Positions 46,101 to 53,738 of a stretch of DNA of 64,000 nucleotides are shown piece after piece. The DNA is taken from NCBI GenBank assembly GCA_021646405.1, contig SOER01000005.1, positions 62,001 through 126,000 of the forward strand, read 5' to 3'. The notes under the pieces were generated by a model. The model saw nothing but the letters and a program-made list of their open reading frames with translations, was not told where the DNA came from and did not search any database. Position 1 is the stretch's first letter; each line of letters begins with the position of its first letter. This DNA is from Candidatus Loosdrechtia aerotolerans. GTDB taxonomy: Bacteria > Planctomycetota > Brocadiia > Brocadiales > Brocadiaceae. Position numbers and translations under genes: made by a program.

Positions 46101-48106
46101 TCACAAAGCGCATCGCGCATCCACCCGTACGGGGATGCCATCAGATTTCTATGCATGCCTTGAAAACCCAAAAGTGCTTTACGAATTTCTTCAATGGTTG
46201 CGGCATTGCTTTTTGATAACAACTCAGCGATATGTTCATCAGCCCCGCTTGCTGAGATATGCTCCTCCTCAGTCGACCTTGTCTCGTTCTGTACGAGATT
46301 GGTAAAATGCTCGGAGGACGGTAAGGTTTTGGGCCAAACAAGGCTCAATTCTCCGCGTTTTTCCGGTATGAAATATCGAAGGGCCGTAAGAACACTATGC
46401 ATGTCGCTTACGGATATCTGACAGATCTTATCCAGGGGGATGGTATCTGTAAACCATCCGTAGACACTTCGGTCACGGTTGACGGCTTCCGCGATTCGGG
46501 CTGCGGTGCCTCGATAGGTATCCTCTGCAATGGAATGGAAATGGGTTTCAGATTCCCGGATATCGAGGAGTCGCCGGTCGACCCTGGCTCTTTCCTCCCG
46601 GAGCTTTCGGAGGCGCTCTTCAAGTTCTGTGCGCTGTCGTTTGGCATGCTCTTCGTTCCATTCCTCATTCTTGCGGAGAATACCGCCAACACTGGATTCC
46701 AGAGAGCGACGCTCTTCAAGACCGCTGCCAAGTAGGTTGATGCAAAGGGGGTGCAATTCAGACGGTACGAGACCTTCAAGAACCTGAAGCGCCCGCGGCG
46801 TCTTAGCTGTGATAAGCGTTCGTTGTCCCGTGGCAAGCAAGTGGCAAATCAGATTCGCAATCGTATGCGATTTTCCCGTGCCGGGCGGCCCCTGCACAAG
46901 AACACCGCCTGACGCCCGAATCTTGTCAACAATACGGCGTTGCTCTTCGTTCGATGGCTTTGGGAAAAAGATCTCTCCATCGAATGTACTGTTTGGATTT
47001 CCCGGGCCATCACCTGTTTCGCGATCACCCTTCAGACGAATCTCGGCAAGGTCTGCGAATTCGCCGGGAATACCTTCACCTTTTTCTATCCGCTCCCTGA
47101 TCCGCTTCAATGTTTCGGTAAGGCCTTTGGTGGATCGCTTTCGCAAGATCAAAGCGGGGGCATATTCGACAATTGGCTTCTCTGAGGCACAGACGTCTTT
47201 CGCTTCCAGTGAGTCGTCATAATCGCCCCGCGAGTTAATCGAATGAACCAGGGCCTGAAGTACGCCTTCAATGCATCTCTTTTCCCACGGGTCGTCTTCG
47301 GCTCCGGTCAGCGAAGACTTTGCTGCCTCTTCGGCACGCGCTGGTTGGTCCCCGATATCCAACATATCGAGTTCGGGCCGTAGTTTGGTACCTTCGGTGT
47401 GCGGCCGGACGGTAAATTTACCCAAACGGGCTTCAAACTCGAGGATGGCGTCCGCGACAATCAAGTGGCGCCGGATATGTTGTCCGGTGGGCGTCTGCCA
47501 GGTTAGCAGGCCCATACCAAGCACGAGTTCGTATTCTTCGCCAAGCCGGAGTTGCTCTTGATGTATTGCAAAGAGTACGGAATATACTTGGTGGACCTTT
47601 TCCCACGCATTATGCTCTTCCGTCCACGGCAACCATTTATCTTTAATGTACCGATCCCATACCCGCTGAGTTTCAGGATGTTCTTCGAGGCGTTCGGTAC
47701 GCTGTATACTTTCCGGCTGATCCGATTCTTCGTGCCAGTCGGGATTTTGAACTTGACGGATAATTTCCGGGAGGAGTACGGGCAAATCGCCCTTGTTGCC
47801 GAGCGCCGATTGGTTCACCCAGTCTTTGCATTGAGCGGGAACGTCGGGTAATTCCGGCTCGCGCCGGTTTTGCACTTCCAGCCATTCGTCAGGCTCATGT
47901 TCCTCATCGCGCCCCCATGCCTGTGTGAAGCATCCCCGCTCGTGCGGAATGCTTGATATCCAAAGGACCTTCTCGTATTCGGCAATATCGCGGATCAGCT
48001 TAGTGCGCAGTGAAGCAAGCCGTGTCAAATAGTTGACAAGCCGAACGGCTTTCTGTACTTCAGGGCTATCTGTCTGTTGATCGCTCAAGGGTTTCCTTGT
48101 CTCCAT
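43193..48106 (-). CDS. Giant SF1 helicase with C-terminal nuclease and winged-helix domains
   Basis: 1637 residues. Residues about 1-350 are an N-terminal region of unknown fold. Walker A VQGPPGTGKSHTIANL is at 404-419. The DEAD-like Walker B IIVDEASQ lies near 1083, followed by GDDKQISP, QGDERDIML and a motif VI VAASRARDQM, as in UPF1/DNA2-type SF1 helicases. Around 1410-1480 is a restriction-endonuclease-like fold (YHIDLVIEGG...LAVECDGDNWHG, with Asp and ExxxD), of the DUF559/MTES_1575 type. A winged-helix tail ends the protein. The architecture is that of anti-phage helicase-nucleases; exact system not determined. G+C-rich, likely acquired. Confidence 0.82.
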   Translation of the reverse strand: METRKPLSDQQTDSPEVQKAVRLVNYLTRLASLRTKLIRDIAEYEKVLWISSIPHERGCFTQAWGRDEEHEPDEWLEVQNRREPELPDVPAQCKDWVNQSALGNKGDLPVLLPEIIRQVQNPDWHEESDQPESIQRTERLEEHPETQRVWDRYIKDKWLPWTEEHNAWEKVHQVYSVLFAIHQEQLRLGEEYELVLGMGLLTWQTPTGQHIRRHLIVADAILEFEARLGKFTVRPHTEGTKLRPELDMLDIGDQPARAEEAAKSSLTGAEDDPWEKRCIEGVLQALVHSINSRGDYDDSLEAKDVCASEKPIVEYAPALILRKRSTKGLTETLKRIRERIEKGEGIPGEFADLAEIRLKGDRETGDGPGNPNSTFDGEIFFPKPSNEEQRRIVDKIRASGGVLVQGPPGTGKSHTIANLICHLLATGQRTLITAKTPRALQVLEGLVPSELHPLCINLLGSGLEERRSLESSVGGILRKNEEWNEEHAKRQRTELEERLRKLREERARVDRRLLDIRESETHFHSIAEDTYRGTAARIAEAVNRDRSVYGWFTDTIPLDKICQISVSDMHSVLTALRYFIPEKRGELSLVWPKTLPSSEHFTNLVQNETRSTEEEHISASGADEHIAELLSKSNAATIEEIRKALLGFQGMHRNLMASPYGWMRDALCDVLGGNSSLWRELSRVTGDTVAAIETLVTVADDTGVEFPDSTNIRALYKDVCKLKEHMKNGGKLGWGPFRPKVVKERLYVIKTVRIGGLPCSTARHFSDLSDALHVRIECEKAWGFWAGRSDITQGPYALQLTTLKSLHDALENALSLETLIEKCRETIRQCPDVTEPVWADESQIERMIASCRLAQVRQRKRLITEEIQSIEAPVSSTAAMKDAHPMTNELLHAIRCRNADGFVNATIKIQELEKERQRLQWMDEYLLQLRCLLPKLTNELKRTCTESFWDERFQHIGDAWHWAQARYWIEEYVRREDVPALTRRTKQIEDEINAIIATLASLHAWSFCFSPDSPGRIEDRHRRHMEAWQQSMRRLGKGTGKHASRHRREAQRHLNQCRDAVPAWVMPLHRVWDTVDPVPGMFDVIIVDEASQCGVEALPLFYLGKKILIVGDDKQISPDAVGLPRDAVHRLMEEFLYDFHFKSSFDIESSLFDHGKLRYGTRRITLREHFRCMPEIIRFSNDLCYSETSLIPLRQYGPNRLIPLEHVFVSGGYREGSNNHTINRPEAKAIVERIVELCGDSRYDNKSIGVVVLQGEAQAALIENHLLERLGAGEMERRRLVCGNPYSFQGDERDIMLLSLVTANNERIGSLTKAADERRFNVAASRARDQMILFHSVTCDDLSASCLRRKLLAFFERQGTSPINDPVDWSYIENQALRANRSLEKPPRPFHQPGVVNGSWFEVDVALEIRRKGYHLIPQFPVDTYHIDLVIEGGIARLAVECDGDNWHGADRYEADMKRQRQLERCGWEFFRVRESAFYSNRDDALEGLWQVLKAREIFPMSRCVDVIPEADIRKEDCGEFDCDVTKDDDSVDNNEDSSVNGPKDGLSPSGRRAKEISAEEIQVAILQALSKCPNQSCTLHSLTSRVLKELGVLTRGNPRVEFERRVMQSVSVLEECERIEKYKAKNERVRLVKEMT

Positions 48107-48333
48107 AATTTTTCTAAAACTTTCACTAAATAATAATCACGTTGTTTTAATTCCGTGTTTTTTGCCTCTCATTCTTAATTTAAGACTTGCCTTTTCCCAA
48201 GGTATAGACAGACAAACTACGAAATTATTTGAGGCATACTACCACCTTCTTTTATCCACTTCAATCTTTTTTTGTTTGTTGATGCTTATTCAGATATGCT
48301 TATTTAGGTGTGATATTGACAGTCTCCTGGAGG

Positions 48334-48545
48334 AATTATTCAGGTTCATGGTTCAGGGTTAGGGGCATATGCATCAAGCTAAGTCTTAGTAGCCTGCTGG
48401 CCTGCCACAGGCTTGTTGGCTTGTTTCCTCTTGTTCCCAAACTCTGTTTGGGAACACAATGGTCATCGAAACTCTGTTTCGATGACGAAACACGAAACAG
48501 AGTTTGGGAACAAGCCAACCCTGAACCCTGAACCTGAGTAGTTAC
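48334..48545. mobile_element. MITE-like palindromic element, copy 2
   Basis: Ends AATTATTCAGGTTCATGG (left) and AACCTGAGTAGTTAC (right) are inverted repeats. Inside are the ATGCATCAAGCTAAG arm and GTTCCCAAACTCTGTTTG dyads shared with 20934-21217 and 62242-62545. It interrupts a RAYT gene directly after codon 21. Confidence 0.8.
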
Positions 48546-48611
48546 GTTGTTTCCTCTTAGGATTACATGATGGGGATATCCTGTCACTGCCAATCTTGCT
48601 ATTCGAGGCAT
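48546..48611 (-). pseudogene. RAYT (Y1 transposase) N-terminal fragment 1
   Basis: Reads MPRIARLAVTGYPHHVILRG, the conserved start of REP-associated tyrosine transposases, then runs into the MITE-like element. A REP hairpin (48657-48668) lies 46 bp upstream. The rest of the gene is absent. Confidence 0.75.
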
Positions 48612-48656
48612 GTCTCACTTTATATCGTCTCGCTATCCATCTTACCAAGAATAAAT

Positions 48657-48668
48657 GGGATGTGTCCC
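48657..48668. repeat. REP hairpin GGGATGTGTCCC, copy 1
   Basis: Twelve-base hairpin (GGGA/TCCC around TGTG) upstream of a RAYT start. Other copies: 50773-50784, 51096-51107, 54688-54699, 55937-55948, 57489-57500, about 57783-57794 (one-base variant) and 58186-58197. Confidence 0.8.
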
Positions 48669-48766
48669 TACTATTAATTAATGAGCACAAAAAATATAAG
48701 CGGAAGGTGCGGTCGCCAATGCCTTGTGCCTTGGAGATGAACCAATACGTTGAGTCTGGAAACACG

Positions 48767-50410
48767 CTATGGAACTCCTACCGGCCGGGAGGAAACGATC
48801 CACTTCCCAACCATGCCAATCGGTTGAGTACGAACCCACGAACCATCTCCATCCTGAGAGGTGTCCCGGCAGAAGCCATACGCTAGGTACTCCCCAGCTA
48901 TAAATTCAATCGCCGCCACGTGGAAGTTGTTGCCCGTGCCTCCCAGCCTCGCCTGTATTAGAGATGCCGCTGACTGGATAGTCTTTCCAAACAAGCCGCC
49001 TGGCCACCACGGTAGGTTGGGCGCGTTGTTGTCGCGCCAGTAATGGTGCAATTGCATGCCCTCACGGACCACCACCTCGAAGTTGCCGTGCGGAGCGCCG
49101 AAACTGCTCTGGATCAGGGCTGGCGCGGAAGCAACATGATCACCAAAGAGCGGGCCCTGGCGCCATGGCAGGTTTGGAAGATCGTTGTCGCGCCAGTAAT
49201 GCCGCAGCGATGCCGTCTCCCATAGCACGACTTCAAAGTTACTGCTTGTCCCAAAGTCACTCTGTATCAACGCTGGACGAGCCCGACCGGAAGGAGGGGT
49301 AATGACATCCGGAACTTCCTTCGGCGCTACAACAACCTTGAGTAATCCGTGCTCAACAGTTTGCCGCTCAACCCTGCCGGGACGCCCCAATGCGTCATAT
49401 AGTCGTACCTCCGACTCGAGTGCCCATGTATAAGTGCCGGGGTCGCGAAAGACTATGTCCACGCTTGTTTCGTTACCCGGAACGTTGATGACTCTGCCAT
49501 CACTAATCTTGACCCAGCTTGTTGGCTCGGTGAAACGTACGCCTGTGCCCAATCGATTCGCCCACCAACCCTTCAGAAACATCAGCATTTGCCTCCCCTT
49601 CCATATTTCCACCGGCCCATCCCGTTTAGTGGTGAGAGGTCGGCAGCAGCTATCTAGGCGCAGGCCGTTCCCGCGTTTGTATAGTCTTCCCTGCAACAGA
49701 TACTCATCTATCGTCTTCTTTTTGATTTCCTGGATTATCTCCCAGTCCTCTTTGGTGATGTCGAAATCCTCTCTGAGAGCGTCTATCTCATCTCGTGCCT
49801 TAAGAAGACCCTTCACCAAGGAGTCTTCCGCCTCCTCTACCGTTTTTCCGGCAACCAAGGCATCGACGTATGCCCACAGTCCGCGCCTTATCTTCGAATA
49901 GACCACACTGTTGTCAGCGGACAATACCCTCTTATCCGCTTGGATGAAATCCGTGAACCCATACCACGAACAGCACCCACCTCGTTCAACAGCTTCACGC
50001 CCCAAACCATACTCTGTGCATGTAGCTAGGTAATCCTCGTCCTGAATGTCTTCGTTTGAACAGGGATAACCAGTAAAACACGAGAACATGAAGACATGAA
50101 GGTCCTTGGTGAGAGTTCTGTGATTGTACTTAGTAATCGTTTCCTTCTCATCCGTATCCATAACGGAAAGTGTACTTCCATGGCCGAAGAACACGACAAG
50201 TTTTCGAACAGAATCTGGACTCCAATCGGAAAGATACGTCTCAATGTTCCACCGTGTTGCCCGCTTCTCCGGACTTTCTTCGATGGGGCCCAACTCCATG
50301 ACCTTCCTGCCTTTACTTCGCAGGTACTCACACAGACCTTCGCCCCACCAGGAGAAAGGCCAAGCAGCGCGGATAATGATGATCTCTGGTTGAGTAAACT
50401 GCTGTATCAT
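48767..50410 (-). CDS. Putative clan CD cysteine protease fused to lectin-like (PLL) repeats
   Basis: 547 residues, no signal peptide. Residues about 60-170 look like a caspase/gingipain-type domain: VVFFGHGS supplies His77 after a hydrophobic strand, and HVFMFSC supplies Cys111 after the next strand, the HG...(A/S)C order of clan CD. The C-terminal 180 residues hold three repeats with NFEVV(L/V)xE, L.HYWRDN and NLPW..G.LFG, resembling PLL-type beta-propeller lectin blades, fewer than a closed propeller needs. GGAGGAG precedes the ATG, and an 8+8 dyad lies just upstream. A toxin, adhesin or defence protease are all possible. Confidence 0.6.
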   Translation of the reverse strand: MIQQFTQPEIIIIRAAWPFSWWGEGLCEYLRSKGRKVMELGPIEESPEKRATRWNIETYLSDWSPDSVRKLVVFFGHGSTLSVMDTDEKETITKYNHRTLTKDLHVFMFSCFTGYPCSNEDIQDEDYLATCTEYGLGREAVERGGCCSWYGFTDFIQADKRVLSADNSVVYSKIRRGLWAYVDALVAGKTVEEAEDSLVKGLLKARDEIDALREDFDITKEDWEIIQEIKKKTIDEYLLQGRLYKRGNGLRLDSCCRPLTTKRDGPVEIWKGRQMLMFLKGWWANRLGTGVRFTEPTSWVKISDGRVINVPGNETSVDIVFRDPGTYTWALESEVRLYDALGRPGRVERQTVEHGLLKVVVAPKEVPDVITPPSGRARPALIQSDFGTSSNFEVVLWETASLRHYWRDNDLPNLPWRQGPLFGDHVASAPALIQSSFGAPHGNFEVVVREGMQLHHYWRDNNAPNLPWWPGGLFGKTIQSAASLIQARLGGTGNNFHVAAIEFIAGEYLAYGFCRDTSQDGDGSWVRTQPIGMVGKWIVSSRPVGVP

Positions 50411-50431
50411 GACACTAGCTCCTCCATAGTA

Positions 50432-50457
50432 TATCGTTAATATGATTTATAACGATA
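50432..50457. promoter_or_regulatory. Operator-like inverted repeat upstream of the protease-lectin gene
   Basis: TATCGTTA and TAACGATA, perfect 8-bp arms separated by 10 bp, 22 bp before the start codon and abutting its ribosome-binding site. Placement suits a repressor site. Confidence 0.5.
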
Positions 50458-51239
50458 GATTGTTTTGTAAACTCTTTTACAAATAGAAACTAAGACAAAA
50501 AATACCAAGAGCAATAAAGTTGACAATGTAATAATTCGTCTTCGGTAATTCTTAAAACGTCTTATAGCCTTCGCAAAAGCCGTACCATATGAAGCAACCT
50601 TCGGACAACGGGAGCACGAGCCAAATACAGCGGTTGTGACACAGCAGGGGGGAGCAAGACGTTTATCTGTGGGTATCTATGGTGTCTCACCGACAAGTAG
50701 GCGTGGACCCACCTTCATGCAAACAACACCATCAAACACCCAACGATCAAAGAAAGAGCCTAGAATAATTGGGGGACACATCCCATTTATTCTTCCTTTT
50801 TCTTTATTGGTCTGCCCTTTGGTCTGAATAGTAATCTTCTGGCCTAATTTTTCCGACAGACAGGCCATGAAATCTTCTCCACCAAGCGGTTTTCCCAGGC
50901 GGGTTTTTGCTCTGATCTCTTCAAGTGCATCTTCTCTTTCTTTGCTCTTCAAGTGTAACTTGTAGTCGGCCATCTCCATTTTATCAAATAGCGGCTCTTT
51001 AAGAAGGTTGTTGGCTTCACCGGTAATGCGAGACCTGGCGCTGGAATATGGGTAATCTTCCTGGTTATTTACCATCTTTTGCCCTTACAACAAATGGGAT
51101 GTGTCCCCAATTACACGGATGAGTGACTGGTGCGGATTTATAATCCGTAACTAAAAAACCTGAAAATACGGGTGCAGTACCTGGGATGAATGCTTATTGG
51201 ATAGTATAGTTATTTCATTTAATAAGGCAAAAAATCTGT
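50458..51239. other. Region with REP-bounded RAYT fragment, no intact gene
   Basis: Apart from the REP-bounded unit at 50773-51107 nothing is supported. 50458-50770 and 51108-51239 show no gene or clear site. Confidence 0.6.
50773..51107 (-). mobile_element. REP-bounded RAYT C-terminal unit (copy A)
   Basis: A RAYT C-terminal part (EDYPYSSARSRITGEAN, FDKMEMADYKLHLKSKERED, LGKPLGGEDFMACLSEKLG, then QTNKEKGRINGMCP) lies between inverted REP hairpins GGGACACATCCC (50773-50784) and GGGATGTGTCCC (51096-51107). The N-terminal catalytic HUH and Tyr region is absent, so this is a non-autonomous, MITE-like derivative. An almost identical arrangement is found at 57489-57794. Confidence 0.75.
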
Positions 51240-51408
51240 GATTTTTTGCTAATGAAATATATTGAGAAATTTCCTTTTCTCCCATGTCTTTCGGATGGCG
51301 TTTTTGTGAAACAAGATATATCGTCTAACCCAGTCTACCTATGCCTGTTCGGTACGTATTGAATAATGTTTTCCGAATAACGTCATGAATCTGATCAAGC
51401 AATTTCAT
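51240..51408 (-). pseudogene. Integron integrase intI, N-terminal remnant 1
   Basis: From ATG 51408 the minus strand reads MKLLDQIHDVIR. With a one-base shift comes KHYSIRTEQA, a stop, then VDWVRRYILFHKK and, after another shift, RHPKDMGEKEISQYIS. This is the SAM-like N-terminal domain of integron integrases ((P)KLLDQ.R..IR.KHYS.RTE.AYV.W...FI.FH..RHP..MG..E). The catalytic C-terminal domain and the IntI-specific patch are gone. It points away from a plus-strand cassette array, the normal integron layout. Confidence 0.75.
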
Positions 51409-51454
51409 ACAAACTCCATGTGCAGTATTTTTGTTTTTCAGTATAATAATAGCG

Positions 51455-51483
51455 TTGATACAATATATTGAATATGGTAAGAT
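51455..51483 (+). promoter_or_regulatory. Candidate cassette promoter Pc of integron 1
   Basis: TTGATA (51455-51460), 17-bp spacer, TAAGAT (51478-51483), in the attI-like stretch between the intI remnant and the first cassette and directed into the cassettes. Confidence 0.55.
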
Positions 51484-51544
51484 CTGCAACATAAAATATC
51501 AAGAATACTGTATTATACTACTGCAATTAGGCAGTATAATCTAT

Positions 51545-51551
51545 GTTAGGC
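51545..51551 (+). other. attI x attC junction, integron 1
   Basis: GTTAGGC, the consensus recombination core; the cassette would start after the first G. The sequence between 51409 and 51545 is the probable attI region. Confidence 0.6.
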
Positions 51552-51585
51552 GGATTGGCGCAGCGCACCGATTAAGGCGAATGAC

Positions 51586-51924
51586 ATGAATCGAAGCACG
51601 GAGAACAGTGGAGTCGAAGCAGCCCGAGCGAGATGGCTTGAGGCGAGCCACGCAGCTTCAAAGCTCGCCGCTGAGCTCTTTCAACCGGGTAGCGGCTACG
51701 GAGACCCGGATGCTCGGGCGTCGGATGAACATCGGCTTGAGTCCGCGCGCCTGGACGCGGAACGCCTCTTCCGTGAGTATCACGACCTTGACCGGCGCGA
51801 GATGGAACTGAAGATGCTCGAACTTCAGCGCTCTCAGCGCTTGGCGACTTGGGCGTCGTTCGCGGTCGCTGCCGTCGTTGGATTGGCAACGGTGGTTAGC
51901 ACGTTGGTGGCGTTGTTCAAGTGA
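51586..51924 (+). CDS. Cassette 1: small C-terminal membrane-anchor protein, unknown
   Basis: 112 residues. An N-terminal charged, helical part (RARWLEASHAASKLAAELF, DAERLFREYHDLDRREMEL) is followed by one membrane helix (WASFAVAAVVGLATVVSTLV) at the C-terminus. No family recognised. The gene sits alone in a cassette bounded by GTTAGGC (51545) and the attC at 51947-52006. It is much more G+C-rich than the flanks. Confidence 0.65.
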   Translation: MNRSTENSGVEAARARWLEASHAASKLAAELFQPGSGYGDPDARASDEHRLESARLDAERLFREYHDLDRREMELKMLELQRSQRLATWASFAVAAVVGLATVVSTLVALFK

Positions 51925-51946
51925 AGGCCGGTCGAGCACGAACACC

Positions 51947-52006
51947 GCCTAACAACAGCATGCAGCGGACGGCGCTTCGCGCCGCCGCTGATGCTGATCG
52001 TTAGCT
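51947..52006 (+). other. attC site (59-be), 60 bp
   Basis: Starts GCCTAAC and ends GTTAGCT, with long imperfect arms CAGCATGCAGCGG.. and ..CCGCTGATGCTG around a CGCTTCGCG centre. Size and core sites match a classical integron attC. It separates cassette 1 from cassette 2. Confidence 0.9.
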
Positions 52007-52030
52007 TCACATCACGGGAGGCCATAATCT

Positions 52031-53185
52031 GTGCTCTTTGCAATTGATCCTGTCGGCAAGAAAGCCACCGCGGTCGAGACTGCCTCGCTCGCGGATCTCG
52101 GTCTGCGGGAAAGACACGATCTTCAGGAATGGGTGTTATCTAATCCGACAATCCTCGGCGAGGACCTCTTCATCATTACCGATGAGTTCTCGCGGTTCGA
52201 TCGGACCCGTGAACGTCTTGACCTCCTCGCTCTAGATCGACAGGGGAAAGTCGTAATCGTGGAGCTCAAGAGATCCGCCGTTGGCTCTCACGCGGAACTT
52301 CAAGCAATCCGGTACGCCGCATATTGCTCAACTATGACGCTTCAAGACCTCGCGGAAATCCATGCCGAGTTTCGAGCGCGGCGGAACGTGGCGATCACGG
52401 CCGAAGCTGCAGCAGAGGCGATGCGGGAATTCGTGGAGGACCCAGACTTCGTCGAAGTGGACAGCAAGCCACGAATCGTGTTGGGAGCCGAGACATTTCC
52501 GGCGGAGATCACGGCGTCCGTCCTGTGGCTGCGGGAGTGTGATATCGACATCAAATGCATCCGACTCCGTCCGCACCGTGTTGGCGAACATCTACTGCTC
52601 GACGCATCAATCCTCATCCCTCTTCCAGAGGCGGAATCATTCATCATCCGCCGTGAGAAGAAAGAAGCGAAGCTCGAACGCCAAGCTCGCGAGGCAGCCA
52701 ATTCTGAGGAAATTCAAGACCTCTACGGAAAGATAATCGAGCAGGCAGCCAATCATCCGGCCTTTCGCAGAAAGGCGCCACCGAAGTCATCCGCCCTCTA
52801 TTACAGGAACATCGGCCGCCGAAGCTATTTGGCCGCCATTCGTCGAGCCGGCGAAATGCGCATCGAATTGTACATCGACGAAGCCGAGAAGGAGTTCAAT
52901 CGCAATCTCTTGGCGGCGCTAGAAGAGCAACGGTCCAAAATCGAAATTGATCTTGGCGTGAACCTGGTGTGGGACGGATCGGGAAATACTCGGAAGTGTG
53001 CAATCTTACTTTCGAGAGAGCCGCAGGCTGATGATACGATCGAGGATGTGGCAGCTTGGGCAGCAACCTGGCTCACGCGTTTTTACGATGTCTTCGCCCC
53101 ACTTTACGAAAGAGCCATCCGGCGCGCCCGCGAGATTGCAGGTGAAGAACTGGGCCCCGAATCCGGGCTGGCGTCACTGAGCTAA
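52031..53185 (+). CDS. Cassette 2: PD-(D/E)xK nuclease (NucS/DUF91-like)
   Basis: Starts GTG at 52031 after GGGAGG, 25 bp after the attC. Residues about 30-85 carry LQEWVLSNPTILGEDL, RLDLLALDRQG and VVIVELKRS, the Asp and ExK catalytic set of NucS/DUF91-type nucleases. A middle and C-terminal region (SRKAPPKSSALYYRNIG-like and IELYIDEAEKEFNRN) resembles a DUF4268-type domain. 384 residues. The stop codon TAA lies inside the first core site of the next attC, typical of cassettes. Confidence 0.8.
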   Translation: MLFAIDPVGKKATAVETASLADLGLRERHDLQEWVLSNPTILGEDLFIITDEFSRFDRTRERLDLLALDRQGKVVIVELKRSAVGSHAELQAIRYAAYCSTMTLQDLAEIHAEFRARRNVAITAEAAAEAMREFVEDPDFVEVDSKPRIVLGAETFPAEITASVLWLRECDIDIKCIRLRPHRVGEHLLLDASILIPLPEAESFIIRREKKEAKLERQAREAANSEEIQDLYGKIIEQAANHPAFRRKAPPKSSALYYRNIGRRSYLAAIRRAGEMRIELYIDEAEKEFNRNLLAALEEQRSKIEIDLGVNLVWDGSGNTRKCAILLSREPQADDTIEDVAAWAATWLTRFYDVFAPLYERAIRRAREIAGEELGPESGLASLS

Positions 53186-53273
53186 CAAACGCTTGCAGGA
53201 GACCGGCGGCCGGCCATCCGAGCATCTTGCTGACGGCGGTGAGGCCGCCGGCTCCTGAAGCTTGACGTTAGGC
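53181..53273 (+). other. attC site, 93 bp
   Basis: Core GCTAACA (53181-53187) and GTTAGGC (53267-53273). Arms AGGAGaCCGGCGGCC and GGCCGCCGGcTCCT pair with few mismatches. Lies exactly between cassettes 2 and 3. Confidence 0.9.
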
Positions 53274-53285
53274 TTTAAATCAGCA

Positions 53286-53738
53286 ATGGCAGAGACATAT
53301 TGCTTTCCAGATGATGTGGCTGACCTTAAAGATAGGGTGCTGAAAGCTATATCTCCTATTGCACCGATTACTGACGAGACGAAAACAGAAGACAAATTCC
53401 TGTTTAACGCACAAAGAACAGATGCGGGTCGTTCATTGCCAGAGTATTACCTTTGCTATTTCTTGTTGGTAGAGCTGCTCGGTTTTAAGAATCTTGGCCA
53501 ATTTGAAAAAATATCGTGGTCAGTGCCAATTGATTTCAACGGTGTGGCATTTCTCATTGAGCATAGAAAATTCGGTGTTGGTGTGTTTGCGCATGATGCC
53601 AAGAGTCAAGAAGGTGAAGCAAAGGAGATTGTTAAGAGGATCCACAAGGGAGTGAAATTGGCAAGACCGGAGAACAAAACAGGGTCACCCATTAGAAGGC
53701 TTTTGTCAAGCGAAAAAAATAAGGTGGAAACTCAATGA
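53286..53738 (+). CDS. Cassette 3, gene 1: hypothetical partner of the Mrr-like nuclease
   Basis: 150 residues from the ATG at 53286, 13 bp after the attC core. Sequence is soluble and mixed alpha/beta (RSLPEYYLCYFLLVELLGF, WSVPIDFNGVAFLIEHRKFG). The C-terminus is basic. No family recognised. Its stop overlaps the nuclease gene start (ATGA, 53735-53738), so the two are probably coupled and act together. Confidence 0.65.
   Translation: MAETYCFPDDVADLKDRVLKAISPIAPITDETKTEDKFLFNAQRTDAGRSLPEYYLCYFLLVELLGFKNLGQFEKISWSVPIDFNGVAFLIEHRKFGVGVFAHDAKSQEGEAKEIVKRIHKGVKLARPENKTGSPIRRLLSSEKNKVETQ

Larger units (their letters stand above)
48107..48766. other. Intergenic region with palindromic repeat and RAYT start
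   Basis: Holds the palindromic element at 48334-48545, a RAYT N-terminal stub at 48546-48611 and a REP hairpin at 48657-48668. 48110-48330 shows no feature. Confidence 0.7.

Noticed and set aside
43721-47851. Many plus-strand ORFs of 70-140 residues
   Set aside because: Antisense shadows in a G+C-rich helicase gene; no start signals or domains.
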